In this document: positions 7,796 to 16,972 of the stretch, one piece after another
Numbering within the stretch: position 1 is the first letter of the stretch
How the letters are laid out: every line of letters starts with the position of its first letter
Source: Synergistaceae bacterium
Lineage (GTDB): Bacteria; Synergistota; Synergistia; Synergistales; Aminobacteriaceae
NCBI GenBank assembly: GCA_017451025.1
Contig: JAFSSM010000021.1
Location: forward strand, 1 to 64,000
Reading direction: 5' to 3'
DNA: 64,000 nucleotides
The notes under the pieces: generated by a model
What the model saw: the letters and a program-made list of their open reading frames with translations, nothing else
Told to the model about the DNA's origin: nothing
The model's database searches: none
Made by a program: the position numbers and the translations under genes

Positions 7796-9669
7796 TTCTC
7801 CCGCTCCTTCCGCGCCAGCATCACAGATAACAGCTGCACATCCACAGGCGTAACCCCCGAAATCCTGAGTGCCTGCCCCAAACTTTCCGGCCTGTAGTGC
7901 TTCAGCTTCTGCAGGCTCTCCGCACGCAATCCCTTCACCGAATCATAATCGAACCCGTCAGGAATTTTCGCACCGTCAAAATCCTTCATTCTCGATGCTG
8001 TTCTTGCCTCACGCTCAAGATACCCCGCATACCGCAGTTCCGTCTCAACATGTGCCCTCTCGTCAGCAGAAAGTTCTTCTTCAGGCGGAGACAGCCTCGC
8101 AACAAGCTCATAACTTACTCCCCGATGCTTCAGGAATTCCGCAAGAGTCATCACTTCACCAGGAATTTCCGCACCATACTCCTCACACAGCGCATTGACC
8201 TCATCACTTGGCCGGACCTTCTCGCGATTGAGCCGCTCTGTCTCTCTATTTTCGCGCGCAAAACTCGCCTCAAGTTCAGACCATCGTGAATCGTCAATCA
8301 GCCCAATCCTGCGTCCGTAATGCGCCAGCCTGTGCGCTACATTGTCCCACCGCAGCAACAGCCTGTGCTCGCATCTTCCCGTGAGCATTCTGTAGGGTTC
8401 GTCGGTGCTCTTCGTCGTCAGGTCATCAATCAGCACTCCAAGATACCCTTCATCGCGGCCAAGTTCCAGCTGTTCACGCCCCTGAACTGACAGTGCCGCA
8501 TTTATCCCTGCCGTCAATCCCTGAGCCGCCGCTTCCTCGTAACCGCTCGTGCCGTTGACCTGTCCCGCACAGAACAGTCCGTGAATATTCTTGTTCTCCA
8601 GCGTGCGGCGGAGCTGGTCGGGCAGAAGATACACGTACTCAATTCCGTAGCCCGGCCTTATGATTTTTGCGTGCTCACAGCCAGGAAGGGAGCGCACCAT
8701 CTCAACCTGAACGTCATACGGCAGGCTCGTCGAAAAGTTCTGCACGTAAACTTCATTGGTGCTCGGCGAAACCGGCTCAAACACTATCGGGTGCGTAATG
8801 TGCTCAGGAAATCTCAGGAACTTATCCTCAATTGACGGACAATATCTCGGCCCGTGTGCCCGCACTTCACCAGTAACCAGCGGCGAGCGCGAAATGCTGC
8901 GTGAAAGTATTTCGTAGGTAGTCTCTGTCGTGCGCGAGAACCAGCAGGCATATTTTGAGGCAGTGTAAAGTTTACGTTCGCCCCACAGGTCAAAGCACAG
9001 CGGCTCATTCTCCGATAATTGCGGCTTCATTCCGGAAAAGTCTATCGTGTGAATGTTGAGGCGGGGGGTTGTGTCCGTGCGCATAAGCCCCGTCTTTATG
9101 CCAAGCTCTTCAAGGGATTTCTGGAGTGCCTGTGCGTTGTTCTGGCCCATCGGTCCGGACGGGAAGGACTTTTCGCCGATAAACACCCTTCCTCCGAGAT
9201 ACACTCCTCCTGCCAGAATCACGGCCCTAGAAAAATATTCTGCTCCGTGCCTCGTGAGTACGCCGGAGACTCTGCCGTTACTGGTGAGTATCCTGACTGC
9301 TTCATCCTGATTTATGTCCAGATTCTTTTGGGTAGTGAGCATCTTGCGGTAATACGTGCCGTAAATTATCGGGTCGCACTGTGCACGCAATGCCCTGACC
9401 GCCGCGCCCTTTGAGGTGTTTAACCAGCGAATCATCAGTGTCGAAGCGTCTGCGGCTCTGGCCTGTTCTCCGCCGAGTGCACTCACTTCACGGACAAGAT
9501 GCCCTTTTGCGGGACCGCCTATCGACGGGTTGCAGGGCATAAGGGCTGTGTTGTCGATGTTCAGGTTCAGCATGAGAGTCCTGCACCCGATTCTTGCGCT
9601 TGCCAGTGCGGCCTCGCACCCTGCGTGTCCTCCGCCTATCACGATAACTTCATACGAATCACGAAACAT
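7792..9669 (-). CDS. mnmG: tRNA uridine 5-carboxymethylaminomethyl modification enzyme MnmG (GidA)
   Basis: About 625 residues, the normal length. The N-terminal Rossmann motif VIVIGGGHAGCEAALA binds FAD; CNPSIGGPAKGHLV and GTYYRKML are conserved family blocks, and the C-terminal helical domain carries the usual RLSPPE-type region. With MnmE it modifies U34 of several tRNAs using methylene-THF, FAD and glycine or ammonium. ATG at 9669 (MFRDSYEVIVIGGG) fits the family start and has AGGAAG 8 nt upstream. A GTG at 9675 overlaps the recF stop. It lies in a replication operon, a common location for gidA near the origin. Confidence 0.96.
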   Translation of the reverse strand: MFRDSYEVIVIGGGHAGCEAALASARIGCRTLMLNLNIDNTALMPCNPSIGGPAKGHLVREVSALGGEQARAADASTLMIRWLNTSKGAAVRALRAQCDPIIYGTYYRKMLTTQKNLDINQDEAVRILTSNGRVSGVLTRHGAEYFSRAVILAGGVYLGGRVFIGEKSFPSGPMGQNNAQALQKSLEELGIKTGLMRTDTTPRLNIHTIDFSGMKPQLSENEPLCFDLWGERKLYTASKYACWFSRTTETTYEILSRSISRSPLVTGEVRAHGPRYCPSIEDKFLRFPEHITHPIVFEPVSPSTNEVYVQNFSTSLPYDVQVEMVRSLPGCEHAKIIRPGYGIEYVYLLPDQLRRTLENKNIHGLFCAGQVNGTSGYEEAAAQGLTAGINAALSVQGREQLELGRDEGYLGVLIDDLTTKSTDEPYRMLTGRCEHRLLLRWDNVAHRLAHYGRRIGLIDDSRWSELEASFARENRETERLNREKVRPSDEVNALCEEYGAEIPGEVMTLAEFLKHRGVSYELVARLSPPEEELSADERAHVETELRYAGYLEREARTASRMKDFDGAKIPDGFDYDSVKGLRAESLQKLKHYRPESLGQALRISGVTPVDVQLLSVMLARKEREK

Positions 9670-9671
9670 TT

Positions 9672-10724
9672 TCACGACTTCCTGCTTGAGAATGAGACAG
9701 TATCATAGCACGTAAACCCCTCACCCAAAAATGGATTCTCCGGAGCAGTGATGAACACCTGCCATCCTGTTTTAGCCAGCTCTGTGTGCACAAATTCCCG
9801 TCCTTCCGAATCCAGTTCCGCCGTCAAATCATCCAGAAGCATAACCGGTTTTCTCCTCATTCTGCGCTCAATCAATTTTCCCGCAGTAATCAGCAGAAAC
9901 AGCACAAGCCTGCGTTTCTGTCCCCTGCTCAATGCTTCGTGTGCCGGCCTTCCGTTTGAGCAGATAGTGATTGCCAGGTCGTCATAGCTTGGCCCGTCCT
10001 GAGGCCTCAGTGCCCGAAGTTCACCCCTAAAATTCCTGCGCAGTGCATCCCTCAAATATTCATCACAGTTGCCTTTTACTTCTGGCACTACCGACATCGT
10101 AAATCTCCCTGCCGGAATTATGCCCATCATCTGCGCAGCAACTTCCCTCCTCTTCTCCATTATCCAGCCCCCAATTTCGCAATAGGGAATATCTGTGCGG
10201 CTGACCGGCTTATTCTGTCGCAAGAGAAGCGTGCGAGTTCTGAGGATATACCGGAAATCTGCGAGCTTCCTAGCGAACGGCGGGTAGAACAATGCGCAAA
10301 GCCTGTCGATGAACATTCTCCTGGCAGAAGGACTCCCGTCTATGAGGTTCACGTTCCCGGACAGGAAGAGTATTGACGGCATAATGAGGCGGATATCCGT
10401 TGAGGTGATGGTTTTTTCGTCGCAGCGAAGCGAAATTCTCGACGAGATATTGGCTGTGATGATGTGCCTGCTCTCTCCGGAAATTTCGGCTCCGGCAAAA
10501 GCAGGACGTTCGCTCCCATTCCAGGAGACTACGCTTCTGGTTCTGCCGAAAGCTCCCCATCCGGATAATATGCTCATGGATTCGAGGAGGTTAGTCTTGC
10601 CGCTTCCGTTCGGGCCGAGAATAAGATTAATACCCGGCTCCCAGTTAATGCTGAGTTCTGGGTGAGCCGGGCTTTGCTGGTCAAAATTCCTGAAATTCCG
10701 GAGAACTGTTTTGCTGAACTGCAA
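9672..10724 (-). CDS. recF: DNA replication and repair protein RecF
   Basis: 350 residues, typical length. It has Walker A GPNGSGKTNLLES near residue 35, an SMC-like signature region (ALSRGQKRRLVLFLLI) and Walker B VMLLDDLTAELD. RecF acts with RecO and RecR to load RecA at single-strand gaps. It starts at a TTG (MQFSKTVLRNFRNF) 2 bp after the dnaN stop, with no clear Shine-Dalgarno sequence, so it probably depends on translational coupling from dnaN. Confidence 0.95.
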   Translation of the reverse strand: MQFSKTVLRNFRNFDQQSPAHPELSINWEPGINLILGPNGSGKTNLLESMSILSGWGAFGRTRSVVSWNGSERPAFAGAEISGESRHIITANISSRISLRCDEKTITSTDIRLIMPSILFLSGNVNLIDGSPSARRMFIDRLCALFYPPFARKLADFRYILRTRTLLLRQNKPVSRTDIPYCEIGGWIMEKRREVAAQMMGIIPAGRFTMSVVPEVKGNCDEYLRDALRRNFRGELRALRPQDGPSYDDLAITICSNGRPAHEALSRGQKRRLVLFLLITAGKLIERRMRRKPVMLLDDLTAELDSEGREFVHTELAKTGWQVFITAPENPFLGEGFTCYDTVSFSSRKS

Positions 10725-10726
10725 GG

Positions 10727-12178
10727 CTAGAACGGAGCGTTGGAGTTATCTTGTGATTCCTGCGGAGACTCGTCGCCGTAATTTTCCTGCTGTGATTCAG
10801 AACCGGCCTGTTCGTCTTCGGGGGCGGCAAAGTCAGAATTATCGTCCTCGCTCACTATGTCCTGAGGCGTGAGCCTTATCGGCATAAGCATATACAGAAA
10901 ATCCTTGTTGTCCTTGCCGCAATATATTCTGGTCTGTCCTTCAATTTCGCTGAACTCCAGATAAACATCCTCAGAACTTGCCGCCTTAAGCCCGTCATTC
11001 AGGAAGTTTAAGTTGAAGCCTATCTGTATAGATTTTCCGGTAACTTCCTTAGGCTCGAGCGTTTCGCTTGCTGTTCCGAGACCTGGTGCTCTTGCGGTAA
11101 TCAGCAGTTCGGAGCCTGGCTTAAGTGTCATCGCGATAATATGTGCCGGAGTATTTTTTGCGATAACCGCAACTCTGTCCAGAGCGGAGAGCAAATCCGA
11201 ACGGTTAATCGTCAAAGTTGTCATAATTTCTTCGTTCAAGATGCGCTCATACTTTGGGAAATTAGCCTCAATGCTCCTGAGTGAGAACTCTGTTCCGTCA
11301 AGATAGGACTCTTTCGGTGCCGGAGCTGAAGCTGTTTTTTCGCCGTCATCATCATTTTCCGGGTAATCGGTGTTTGTGTTTTCGCCGCTATCTGCATTTT
11401 CCTGGTAGTCAGTGTTTGTGTTTTCGCTGTTATCTGCGTTTTCGGAACTGTCGGTTTCTGTGTTTTCGCCGCCCTCCTGAATTGCAGGCTTCTCCAGAAC
11501 AAACCACACCATTGACCCGTCGAAAAGTATCCTGACTATCTCGTCTCCCGTGAAAATCTTGGCTAAGTCTTTTACTGCCGCCGCAGGCATAAGCATATCG
11601 TTTTCCTTGTTCACCGTTTCTGCATCTTTATGCGAACACGACAGCCTTCTTCCGTCAGTAGCTACAGCCAGAAGTTTATTGCCTTCAGTCCTGAGCAGAC
11701 AAGTACCCATGTATTTCGGGAAGTCCGACGGAGCAGAAGCCGCACAGCTCCCTTCGGTGATAAGTCTTCCCAAATCGCTGGCCTGCATTGAGCATATTTC
11801 TTCCGCACCGGAGCTTGCCGGTATGCCCGGAAAACTTTCTGCGGGGATAACAGCAAAGCGGGATTTGCTTTTTCCTGCAATAAGTGTTCCTTTTGAGCCG
11901 GACACTTCGAGCGTTATGCTCTTGGCCGAAGATTTCTTGAGCATATTTCCCAAAATAGCGGCATTGAGCACAGCAACACCAGGTTCAAGCACTTCTGCTC
12001 CCTTAGCGATCATCTTCACCGACGACTTCATGTCCGTAGCTTCGAGAGTAACTGTGCCGGAAGACCCTGCTGTTACGCGAATACCGTTAAGTGCTTCCAT
12101 TGTGGTCTTAGAGCTGGCGTATTTTTCCGCAACCTGCCAGACCTTGAGGAAGCCCGAACGTTCGAGTTCAAGTTTCAT
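10727..12178 (-). CDS. dnaN: DNA polymerase III beta clamp (DnaN) with acidic insertion and tail
   Basis: The three-domain clamp is clear: N-terminal MKLELERSGFLK, LLAVATDGRRLS in domain 2, EANFPKYERIL, and the C-terminal YMLMPIRL that normally ends the protein. It is 483 residues instead of about 370. One extra block at roughly residues 230-290 falls in a loop of domain 2 just before the FPKYERIL strand; it contains three 14-residue ENTNTDYQENADSG-like repeats. A second is an acidic Gln/Ser/Asp tail of about 45 residues after PIRL, next to the hydrophobic cleft that binds clamp partners. AAGGAG precedes the ATG. It is first in dnaN-recF-mnmG-DUF721; dnaA is not adjacent. Confidence 0.95.
   Translation of the reverse strand: MKLELERSGFLKVWQVAEKYASSKTTMEALNGIRVTAGSSGTVTLEATDMKSSVKMIAKGAEVLEPGVAVLNAAILGNMLKKSSAKSITLEVSGSKGTLIAGKSKSRFAVIPAESFPGIPASSGAEEICSMQASDLGRLITEGSCAASAPSDFPKYMGTCLLRTEGNKLLAVATDGRRLSCSHKDAETVNKENDMLMPAAAVKDLAKIFTGDEIVRILFDGSMVWFVLEKPAIQEGGENTETDSSENADNSENTNTDYQENADSGENTNTDYPENDDDGEKTASAPAPKESYLDGTEFSLRSIEANFPKYERILNEEIMTTLTINRSDLLSALDRVAVIAKNTPAHIIAMTLKPGSELLITARAPGLGTASETLEPKEVTGKSIQIGFNLNFLNDGLKAASSEDVYLEFSEIEGQTRIYCGKDNKDFLYMLMPIRLTPQDIVSEDDNSDFAAPEDEQAGSESQQENYGDESPQESQDNSNAPF
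11342..11467 (-). repeat. 42-bp in-frame tandem repeat x3 in dnaN
   Basis: Three diverged units, each encoding 14 residues of the form ENTxTDxxENADxG, start on the minus strand at 11467. A partial fourth (EKT) follows. The unit is a multiple of three, so copy number changes alter the acidic loop length without breaking the frame. Confidence 0.85.
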
Positions 12179-12220
12179 GAAAAATCTCCTTCAAATTATC
12201 GTGTAATTTTTGTGTGCCCG

Positions 12221-12233
12221 ATAATTATACACA
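12221..12233. promoter_or_regulatory. dnaN -10 element overlapping a DnaA-box-like sequence
   Basis: On the minus strand TATAAT at 12229-12224 could be the dnaN -10, with a poor -35. On the plus strand TTATACACA (12225-12233) fits the DnaA-box consensus TTATNCACA. It lies in the 119-bp gap between dnaN and a divergent binding-protein gene. A single box is weak evidence; I see no cluster that would mark an origin. Confidence 0.3.
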
Positions 12234-12297
12234 TTACGAAAAGTGAGGCTTGCTGTAAAATTTCAGCATTCCAATCAAAAATTCAGGAGGTATAACT

Positions 12298-13290
12298 ATG
12301 CGCACAAAGTTATTCGCATTCGTCCTCACGCTTGCAGTTCTCTTCACGGCATCCTCAGCATTTGCCGATGTAACTATTGCTTTCTCGCAGATAGGTCAGG
12401 AGTCCGACTGGAGAACCGCCAACACCGACGACATTACTAAGGCAATCACGAGTCATCCTGGCTGGAAATTTGTGTATGACGATGCCCAGCAAAAGCAGGA
12501 GAACCAGATTAAGGCACTCCGCAACTTCATCACCCAGAACGTGGACTACATTCTGTTCACCGGTGTTGTGTCGACCGGCTGGGACGAAGTGCTGAAAGAG
12601 GTCAACGAGGCAGAGATTCCCCTTCTCCTTATTGACCGTATGCCCGACTGCGCAGACAAGATCGAGTACGAGGCGGCATTCGGCGGAGATTTCGTCGAGG
12701 AAGGCAGAAGGCAGATTGCGTGGGTCGGCGAGTACCTGAAGGCGAAGGGGCGCGGCGACGAGGCAGTGAACGTCGTAATCATGGAGGGCACAACCGGAGC
12801 AAGTGCACAGACCGGCCGTACAGAGGGGAACCTCGCAGGACTGAAGGCATATCCGAACCTGAAGCTCATTGCACAGCAGTCCGGGAACTTCACCCGCGCA
12901 GAAGGCCAGGCAGTTATGGAGAGCTGGCTAAAGTCTCTGGACAAGATTGACGTGCTGATTGCGCAGAACGATGATATGGCACTTGGAGCGATCGACGCGA
13001 TCAAGGCCGCCGGAAAAGTTCCGGGCAAGGATATTATCATTGTGGGATGCGACTCGGTGAAGGCCGCGTTTGACGCGATACTTGCGGGCGACATGAACTG
13101 CACGGTTGAATGCACGCCCCTTTACTCGAAGTTTGTGGTTGACGCTCTGGAAAAACTCATTGCGGGCGAGAAACTGGGCAAGGAGATTGTTCACCCTGCA
13201 GAGGGAGTCTTCGACACGGAGGGCGGAATAGATTTAGGTACAGTAACCTCACAGAAGGCCGCCGACGTAATCGCATCAAGAGTCTATTAG
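12298..13290 (+). CDS. Sugar ABC transporter substrate-binding protein (YtfQ-like)
   Basis: 330 residues with a clear signal peptide (cleavage near SSAFA-DV). The mature part has the Peripla_BP_4 fold: VTIAFSQIGQESDWRTANTD at the start, IKALRNFITQNVDYILFTGV, IPLLLIDRMPD and VGCDSVKAAFDAILAGD. The QIGQESDWR opening is characteristic of the YtfQ galactofuranose-binding group. AGGAGGT lies 7 nt before the ATG. It leads an operon with an ATPase and two permeases; a hairpin with a T run follows the stop, so the binding protein is probably made in excess. Confidence 0.9.
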   Translation: MRTKLFAFVLTLAVLFTASSAFADVTIAFSQIGQESDWRTANTDDITKAITSHPGWKFVYDDAQQKQENQIKALRNFITQNVDYILFTGVVSTGWDEVLKEVNEAEIPLLLIDRMPDCADKIEYEAAFGGDFVEEGRRQIAWVGEYLKAKGRGDEAVNVVIMEGTTGASAQTGRTEGNLAGLKAYPNLKLIAQQSGNFTRAEGQAVMESWLKSLDKIDVLIAQNDDMALGAIDAIKAAGKVPGKDIIIVGCDSVKAAFDAILAGDMNCTVECTPLYSKFVVDALEKLIAGEKLGKEIVHPAEGVFDTEGGIDLGTVTSQKAADVIASRVY

Positions 13291-13309
13291 TAATTATGTG
13301 AGACACTGG

Positions 13310-13338
13310 GCGGGGGCGAAAACCTCCGCTCTTTTTTG
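13310..13338 (+). terminator. Intrinsic terminator/attenuator between binding-protein and ATPase genes
   Basis: GCGGGGG (13310-13316) pairs with CCTCCGC (13323-13329) over a 6-nt loop, with one G-U pair, followed by TCTTTTTTG. The downstream ATPase gene starts within 20 nt, so this is probably a partial terminator lowering transporter-subunit expression relative to the binding protein. Confidence 0.75.
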
Positions 13339-13356
13339 TGCAAAGGAGGGGATAAC

Positions 13357-14850
13357 GTGAACAATATACTTGAGATGAAGCAGATAGAGATTGAGTTCCC
13401 TGGCGTTAAGGCACTCGACAAGGTGGACTTCTCGCTGAGGGCAGGAGAGGTTCATTCGCTTTTGGGTGAGAACGGTGCCGGGAAGTCTACCCTGATAAAA
13501 TGCCTGACCGGTGTCAACAAAATGGACTCGGGAGAAATTCTGCTTGACGGGAATGAAATTCGTCCGCAGGATCCCGGACACGCAATGACGCTCGGAATCT
13601 CTACTGTGTTTCAGGAGATAAATCTTTGCCCGAACCTGAGCGTTGCGGAGAATATTTTTGTGGGCAGACAGCCGATGAAGCACCGTCAAATTAACTGGCG
13701 CGAAATTAACCGCAGGGCCGAAGAACTGCTCTCCGGATTCGGGCTTGAGATTGACGTAACCCGTCCGCTGTCGTACTACTCAACGGCGATTCAGCAGATG
13801 GTCTCGATTGCGCGTGCTGTGGATGTTCAGGCAAAAATCCTCATTCTCGACGAACCAACAAGCTCCCTCGACACTGGCGAGGTGCAATTGCTGTTCCGTG
13901 TAATGCGCGAGCTGAAGGCTAAGGGAATGGGAATAATATTCATCACGCACTTTCTGGATCAGGTGTACGAGATTTCCGACAGGATGACCATTCTGCGCAA
14001 CGGCCACCTGGTCGGAACGTACACGGTTGAAGAACTGGACAGGGTATCGCTCGTAACGATGATGATCGGCAAGGATTTTTCGGGAATGTTCGACATGGAC
14101 AGGGCAGAGGCCGCCGAAAATTCACAGGCAGAGCTTGAAGTTTCGCACATCGGAGTTGCGGGGAAAGTAGAGGACTTTTCGCTGACGATAAAGAAGGGAG
14201 AGCTTGTCGGTTTCGCCGGATTGCTCGGGAGCGGCAGGACGGAAACAGCGGAAATGCTTTTCGGTGCAGTACCTTCATCACGAGGCAGTATGAAGCTAGA
14301 AGGCCATGATGTGAAGATAGACTCACCGGGCGAGGCACTGAATAACCGGATGGCGTTTTGCCCGGAGGACAGGAAGCGCGACGGAATTATCGGGGACCTC
14401 TCAATCCGCGAGAACATCATTCTTGCACTGCAGGCACGTCGGGGATTCATGAAGCCGTTATCTCTCGCAGAACAGAATGAGCTTGCTGATAAATACATCT
14501 CCCTTCTAGGAATAGCAACACCCGACGCTGAAAAGAAGATAGGCGAACTTTCGGGCGGCAACCAGCAGAAAGTGATACTTGCGCGATGGATGGCAACTGA
14601 GCCTGCGGTTCTGATTCTGGATGAGCCTACGCGCGGGATCGACATCGGTGCAAAAGCCGAGATCCAGAAATTGATGCTGAAGATGTGTGCGGACGGAACC
14701 TCAGTAATCTTCATTTCGTCGGAGCTTGACGAGATAATCAGGTGTTCGGGAAAAGTAGTAGTGATGAGGGACAGGAAAAAGGTTGCGGAACTTGCCGGGC
14801 GCGAGTGCACCCAGCAGAAGATTCTGGAGATAATCGCCGGAGCAGCGTAA
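13357..14850 (+). CDS. Sugar ABC transporter ATP-binding protein (YtfR-like)
   Basis: About 497 residues with two ABC domains. The N-terminal half has Walker A GENGAGKST and Walker B ILILDEPTSSLD; the C-terminal half has the degenerate GLLGSGRTE, CPEDRKRDGII, signature LSGGNQQK and LILDEPTRGID. A GTG at 13357 preceded by AAGGAGGGG (13343-13351) is the best start; in-frame codons before it lie inside the terminator and ribosome binding site. It couples ATP hydrolysis to uptake with the two following permeases. Confidence 0.94.
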   Translation: MNNILEMKQIEIEFPGVKALDKVDFSLRAGEVHSLLGENGAGKSTLIKCLTGVNKMDSGEILLDGNEIRPQDPGHAMTLGISTVFQEINLCPNLSVAENIFVGRQPMKHRQINWREINRRAEELLSGFGLEIDVTRPLSYYSTAIQQMVSIARAVDVQAKILILDEPTSSLDTGEVQLLFRVMRELKAKGMGIIFITHFLDQVYEISDRMTILRNGHLVGTYTVEELDRVSLVTMMIGKDFSGMFDMDRAEAAENSQAELEVSHIGVAGKVEDFSLTIKKGELVGFAGLLGSGRTETAEMLFGAVPSSRGSMKLEGHDVKIDSPGEALNNRMAFCPEDRKRDGIIGDLSIRENIILALQARRGFMKPLSLAEQNELADKYISLLGIATPDAEKKIGELSGGNQQKVILARWMATEPAVLILDEPTRGIDIGAKAEIQKLMLKMCADGTSVIFISSELDEIIRCSGKVVVMRDRKKVAELAGRECTQQKILEIIAGAA

Positions 14851-14864
14851 AGGGGTGAAAATGC

Positions 14865-15887
14865 GTGAAGAACTCTAAGATTTTGGGTGCGGTGATGGCG
14901 GAAGTGCTGTTACTGCTTGTGTGTCTGATGATACGGCCTGATTTTTTCAGCATAAGCTATCAGCCGTCAACCGGAATGCTTTACGGAAACATTATCGACA
15001 TTCTGAACCGGTCGAGCGAAATCACGATAATAGCAATGGGAATGACGCTGATTATCGCGCTCGGCGGAACTGACTTGTCGGTGGGAGCACTTGTTGCTGT
15101 CGCGGGAGCTGTGGCGTTGAAGCTGTTGCGCTGGGACGTTCTCGAGTACAACACTCCCGGCGATTACACGGTGTGCAATTTCTTCTGGGTGCTGGTTCTG
15201 CCTCTGGTTGTGTGTACGCTGATGGGGATGTTCAACGGATTTCTTGTTGCGAAGGGCGGAATGCAGCCGATAATTGCGACGCTGATTCTGATGGTGTGCG
15301 GACGCGGGGTTGCGCAGATTCTCACAGACGGCAAGCAGTTCACGACGGGCTACGCTCCCTTCAAGGTAATCGGTCAGGGTGCGTTTCTGTGGCTGCCTGT
15401 GCCAATAATCATAACGGTTGTGGTCGTGGCGTTTATGGCATGGTTCACACGAAAAACAGCATTCGGGACGTTCGTTGAGGCAGTGGGGATAAACAGAAGT
15501 GCAAGCCGTCTTTCGGGCATCAACGCGGCAATGATAATCTTCATAGCTTTTGCGATAACGGGCCTGCTCTCCGGAATTTCCGGCCTCATCTACTCGAGCC
15601 GCATAATGTCGAACGACTCCAACAACGCGGGTCTGAACTACGAGATGGACGCGATTCTTGCGGTGGTAATCGGCGGAACGAGCATGACCGGCGGAAAATT
15701 CAGCCTGGCCGGAACGGTGATAGGCTCAATCCTAATCCGGACGATAGTAACGCTCGTGTACTACTTCGGGATAGTGTCTGAGGCAACGATGGCGTTCAAG
15801 GCGTTAATCATTGCTGTGGTGATTGTGTTGCAGTCCGAGCCGGTGCGTAAATACTTCGCTAAGAGGAAGGGGGCGGCCAAGTCATGA
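14865..15887 (+). CDS. Sugar ABC transporter permease 1 (YtfT-like)
   Basis: 340 residues, polytopic, with the family motif IIALGGTDLSVGALVA in the first half and VVIGGTSMTGGKFSLAG in the second. It starts at GTG 14865 after AAAGGGGTGAAA; an ATG at 14861 is in another frame and stops at once. The presence of two different permeases in one operon is characteristic of the YtfT-YjfF galactofuranose system, where they form a heterodimeric channel. Confidence 0.92.
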   Translation: MKNSKILGAVMAEVLLLLVCLMIRPDFFSISYQPSTGMLYGNIIDILNRSSEITIIAMGMTLIIALGGTDLSVGALVAVAGAVALKLLRWDVLEYNTPGDYTVCNFFWVLVLPLVVCTLMGMFNGFLVAKGGMQPIIATLILMVCGRGVAQILTDGKQFTTGYAPFKVIGQGAFLWLPVPIIITVVVVAFMAWFTRKTAFGTFVEAVGINRSASRLSGINAAMIIFIAFAITGLLSGISGLIYSSRIMSNDSNNAGLNYEMDAILAVVIGGTSMTGGKFSLAGTVIGSILIRTIVTLVYYFGIVSEATMAFKALIIAVVIVLQSEPVRKYFAKRKGAAKS

Positions 15888-16912
15888 GCAGGATAATACG
15901 CAAACTCTCGAACCCGATGTACATAATGATCTACGCTACCGTCGGAATATTCCTCGCGATATACGGAGCGGGAGCTTGGGCTTACGGAGACCGAGGCTTT
16001 CTCACACTGCGGACGTTCGTCAACATGTTCATCGACAACGCATATTACGGGATTTCGGCGGTAGGTATGACGATGGTGCTGATCACCGGCGGAATAGACC
16101 TGTCCGTCGGAGCAGTCGCCTCACTCACCGGAATGTTCATCGCCTACGGTACGACGATACTGCACATACATCCGGCGGTGTGCATTGCGTTTTCGCTGGT
16201 TGTGGGTGTGGGACTCGGCCTGCTTATGGGCTGGGTGATAGAGTACCTGAACGTTCCGCCGTTCATCACGACGTTGACGGGAATGTTCCTCGCGCGCGGA
16301 GTGTGCTCATTAATCAGCCGAGAGTCGATAAACATTCAGCACTCAATGATAGATTCGCTTGCAGGGTGGAAGATATATTTTATGCACCAGGTCAATGGAA
16401 ACTGGGTGAAGGTGAAGCCGATAGCGTTCGTGAACTTCAACGTAATATTATTCCTTGTGATGATAGTGATAGGTACGTTCATTTTGCAGAGGACGCGTTT
16501 CGGCCGCAACATCTACGCAATCGGGGGGAATGAGCAGAGCGCGCGATTGATGGGCCTTCCGGTTGCACGCACAAAGATTCTGGTGTACGGGTTCAACGGT
16601 CTGTGTTCGGTGCTTGCGGGATTGAGTTATGCGCTGTACGTCAAAAGCGGCTGGAACTTGTCCCTGCAGGGTGCGGAGCTTGACGTGATTACGTGTGCAG
16701 TAATCGGAGGTACGCTTCTCACCGGCGGAGTCGGAAGCATGATAGGTACGCTGTTCGGGGTCCTGCTGAAGTCGATAATCCCTGCGCTGATTACGTTCAA
16801 CGGGCATCTTCTCTCCTGGTGGGGGAAGATTGCGACGGGAGTCTTGCTTCTGCTGTTTATTTGCATTCAGGGAATAGTGGTGAGCTGGTCGGGACGTAAG
16901 CGTTCGGCATAA
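15884..16912 (+). CDS. Sugar ABC transporter permease 2 (YjfF-like)
   Basis: 342 residues with about ten membrane segments, MVLITGGIDLSVGAVAS early and CAVIGGTLLTGGVGSMIG late. Its ATG overlaps the stop of permease 1 (ATGA), so the two subunits are made together. A loop of roughly 25 residues after IDSLAGWKIYF distinguishes it from permease 1. It ends the operon in front of a strong terminator. Confidence 0.92.
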   Translation: MSRIIRKLSNPMYIMIYATVGIFLAIYGAGAWAYGDRGFLTLRTFVNMFIDNAYYGISAVGMTMVLITGGIDLSVGAVASLTGMFIAYGTTILHIHPAVCIAFSLVVGVGLGLLMGWVIEYLNVPPFITTLTGMFLARGVCSLISRESINIQHSMIDSLAGWKIYFMHQVNGNWVKVKPIAFVNFNVILFLVMIVIGTFILQRTRFGRNIYAIGGNEQSARLMGLPVARTKILVYGFNGLCSVLAGLSYALYVKSGWNLSLQGAELDVITCAVIGGTLLTGGVGSMIGTLFGVLLKSIIPALITFNGHLLSWWGKIATGVLLLLFICIQGIVVSWSGRKRSA

Positions 16913-16916
16913 ATAA

Positions 16917-16950
16917 GCCCCCGTGCTCTTAGGGTACGGGGGAATTATTG
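16917..16950 (+). terminator. Intrinsic terminator of the second sugar importer operon
   Basis: CCCCCGT (16918-16924) pairs with ACGGGGG (16936-16942), 11-nt loop, followed by AATTATTGTG. The T run is modest. Confidence 0.65.
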
Positions 16951-16972
16951 TGATGTGAGAGTTCGCAAATCT

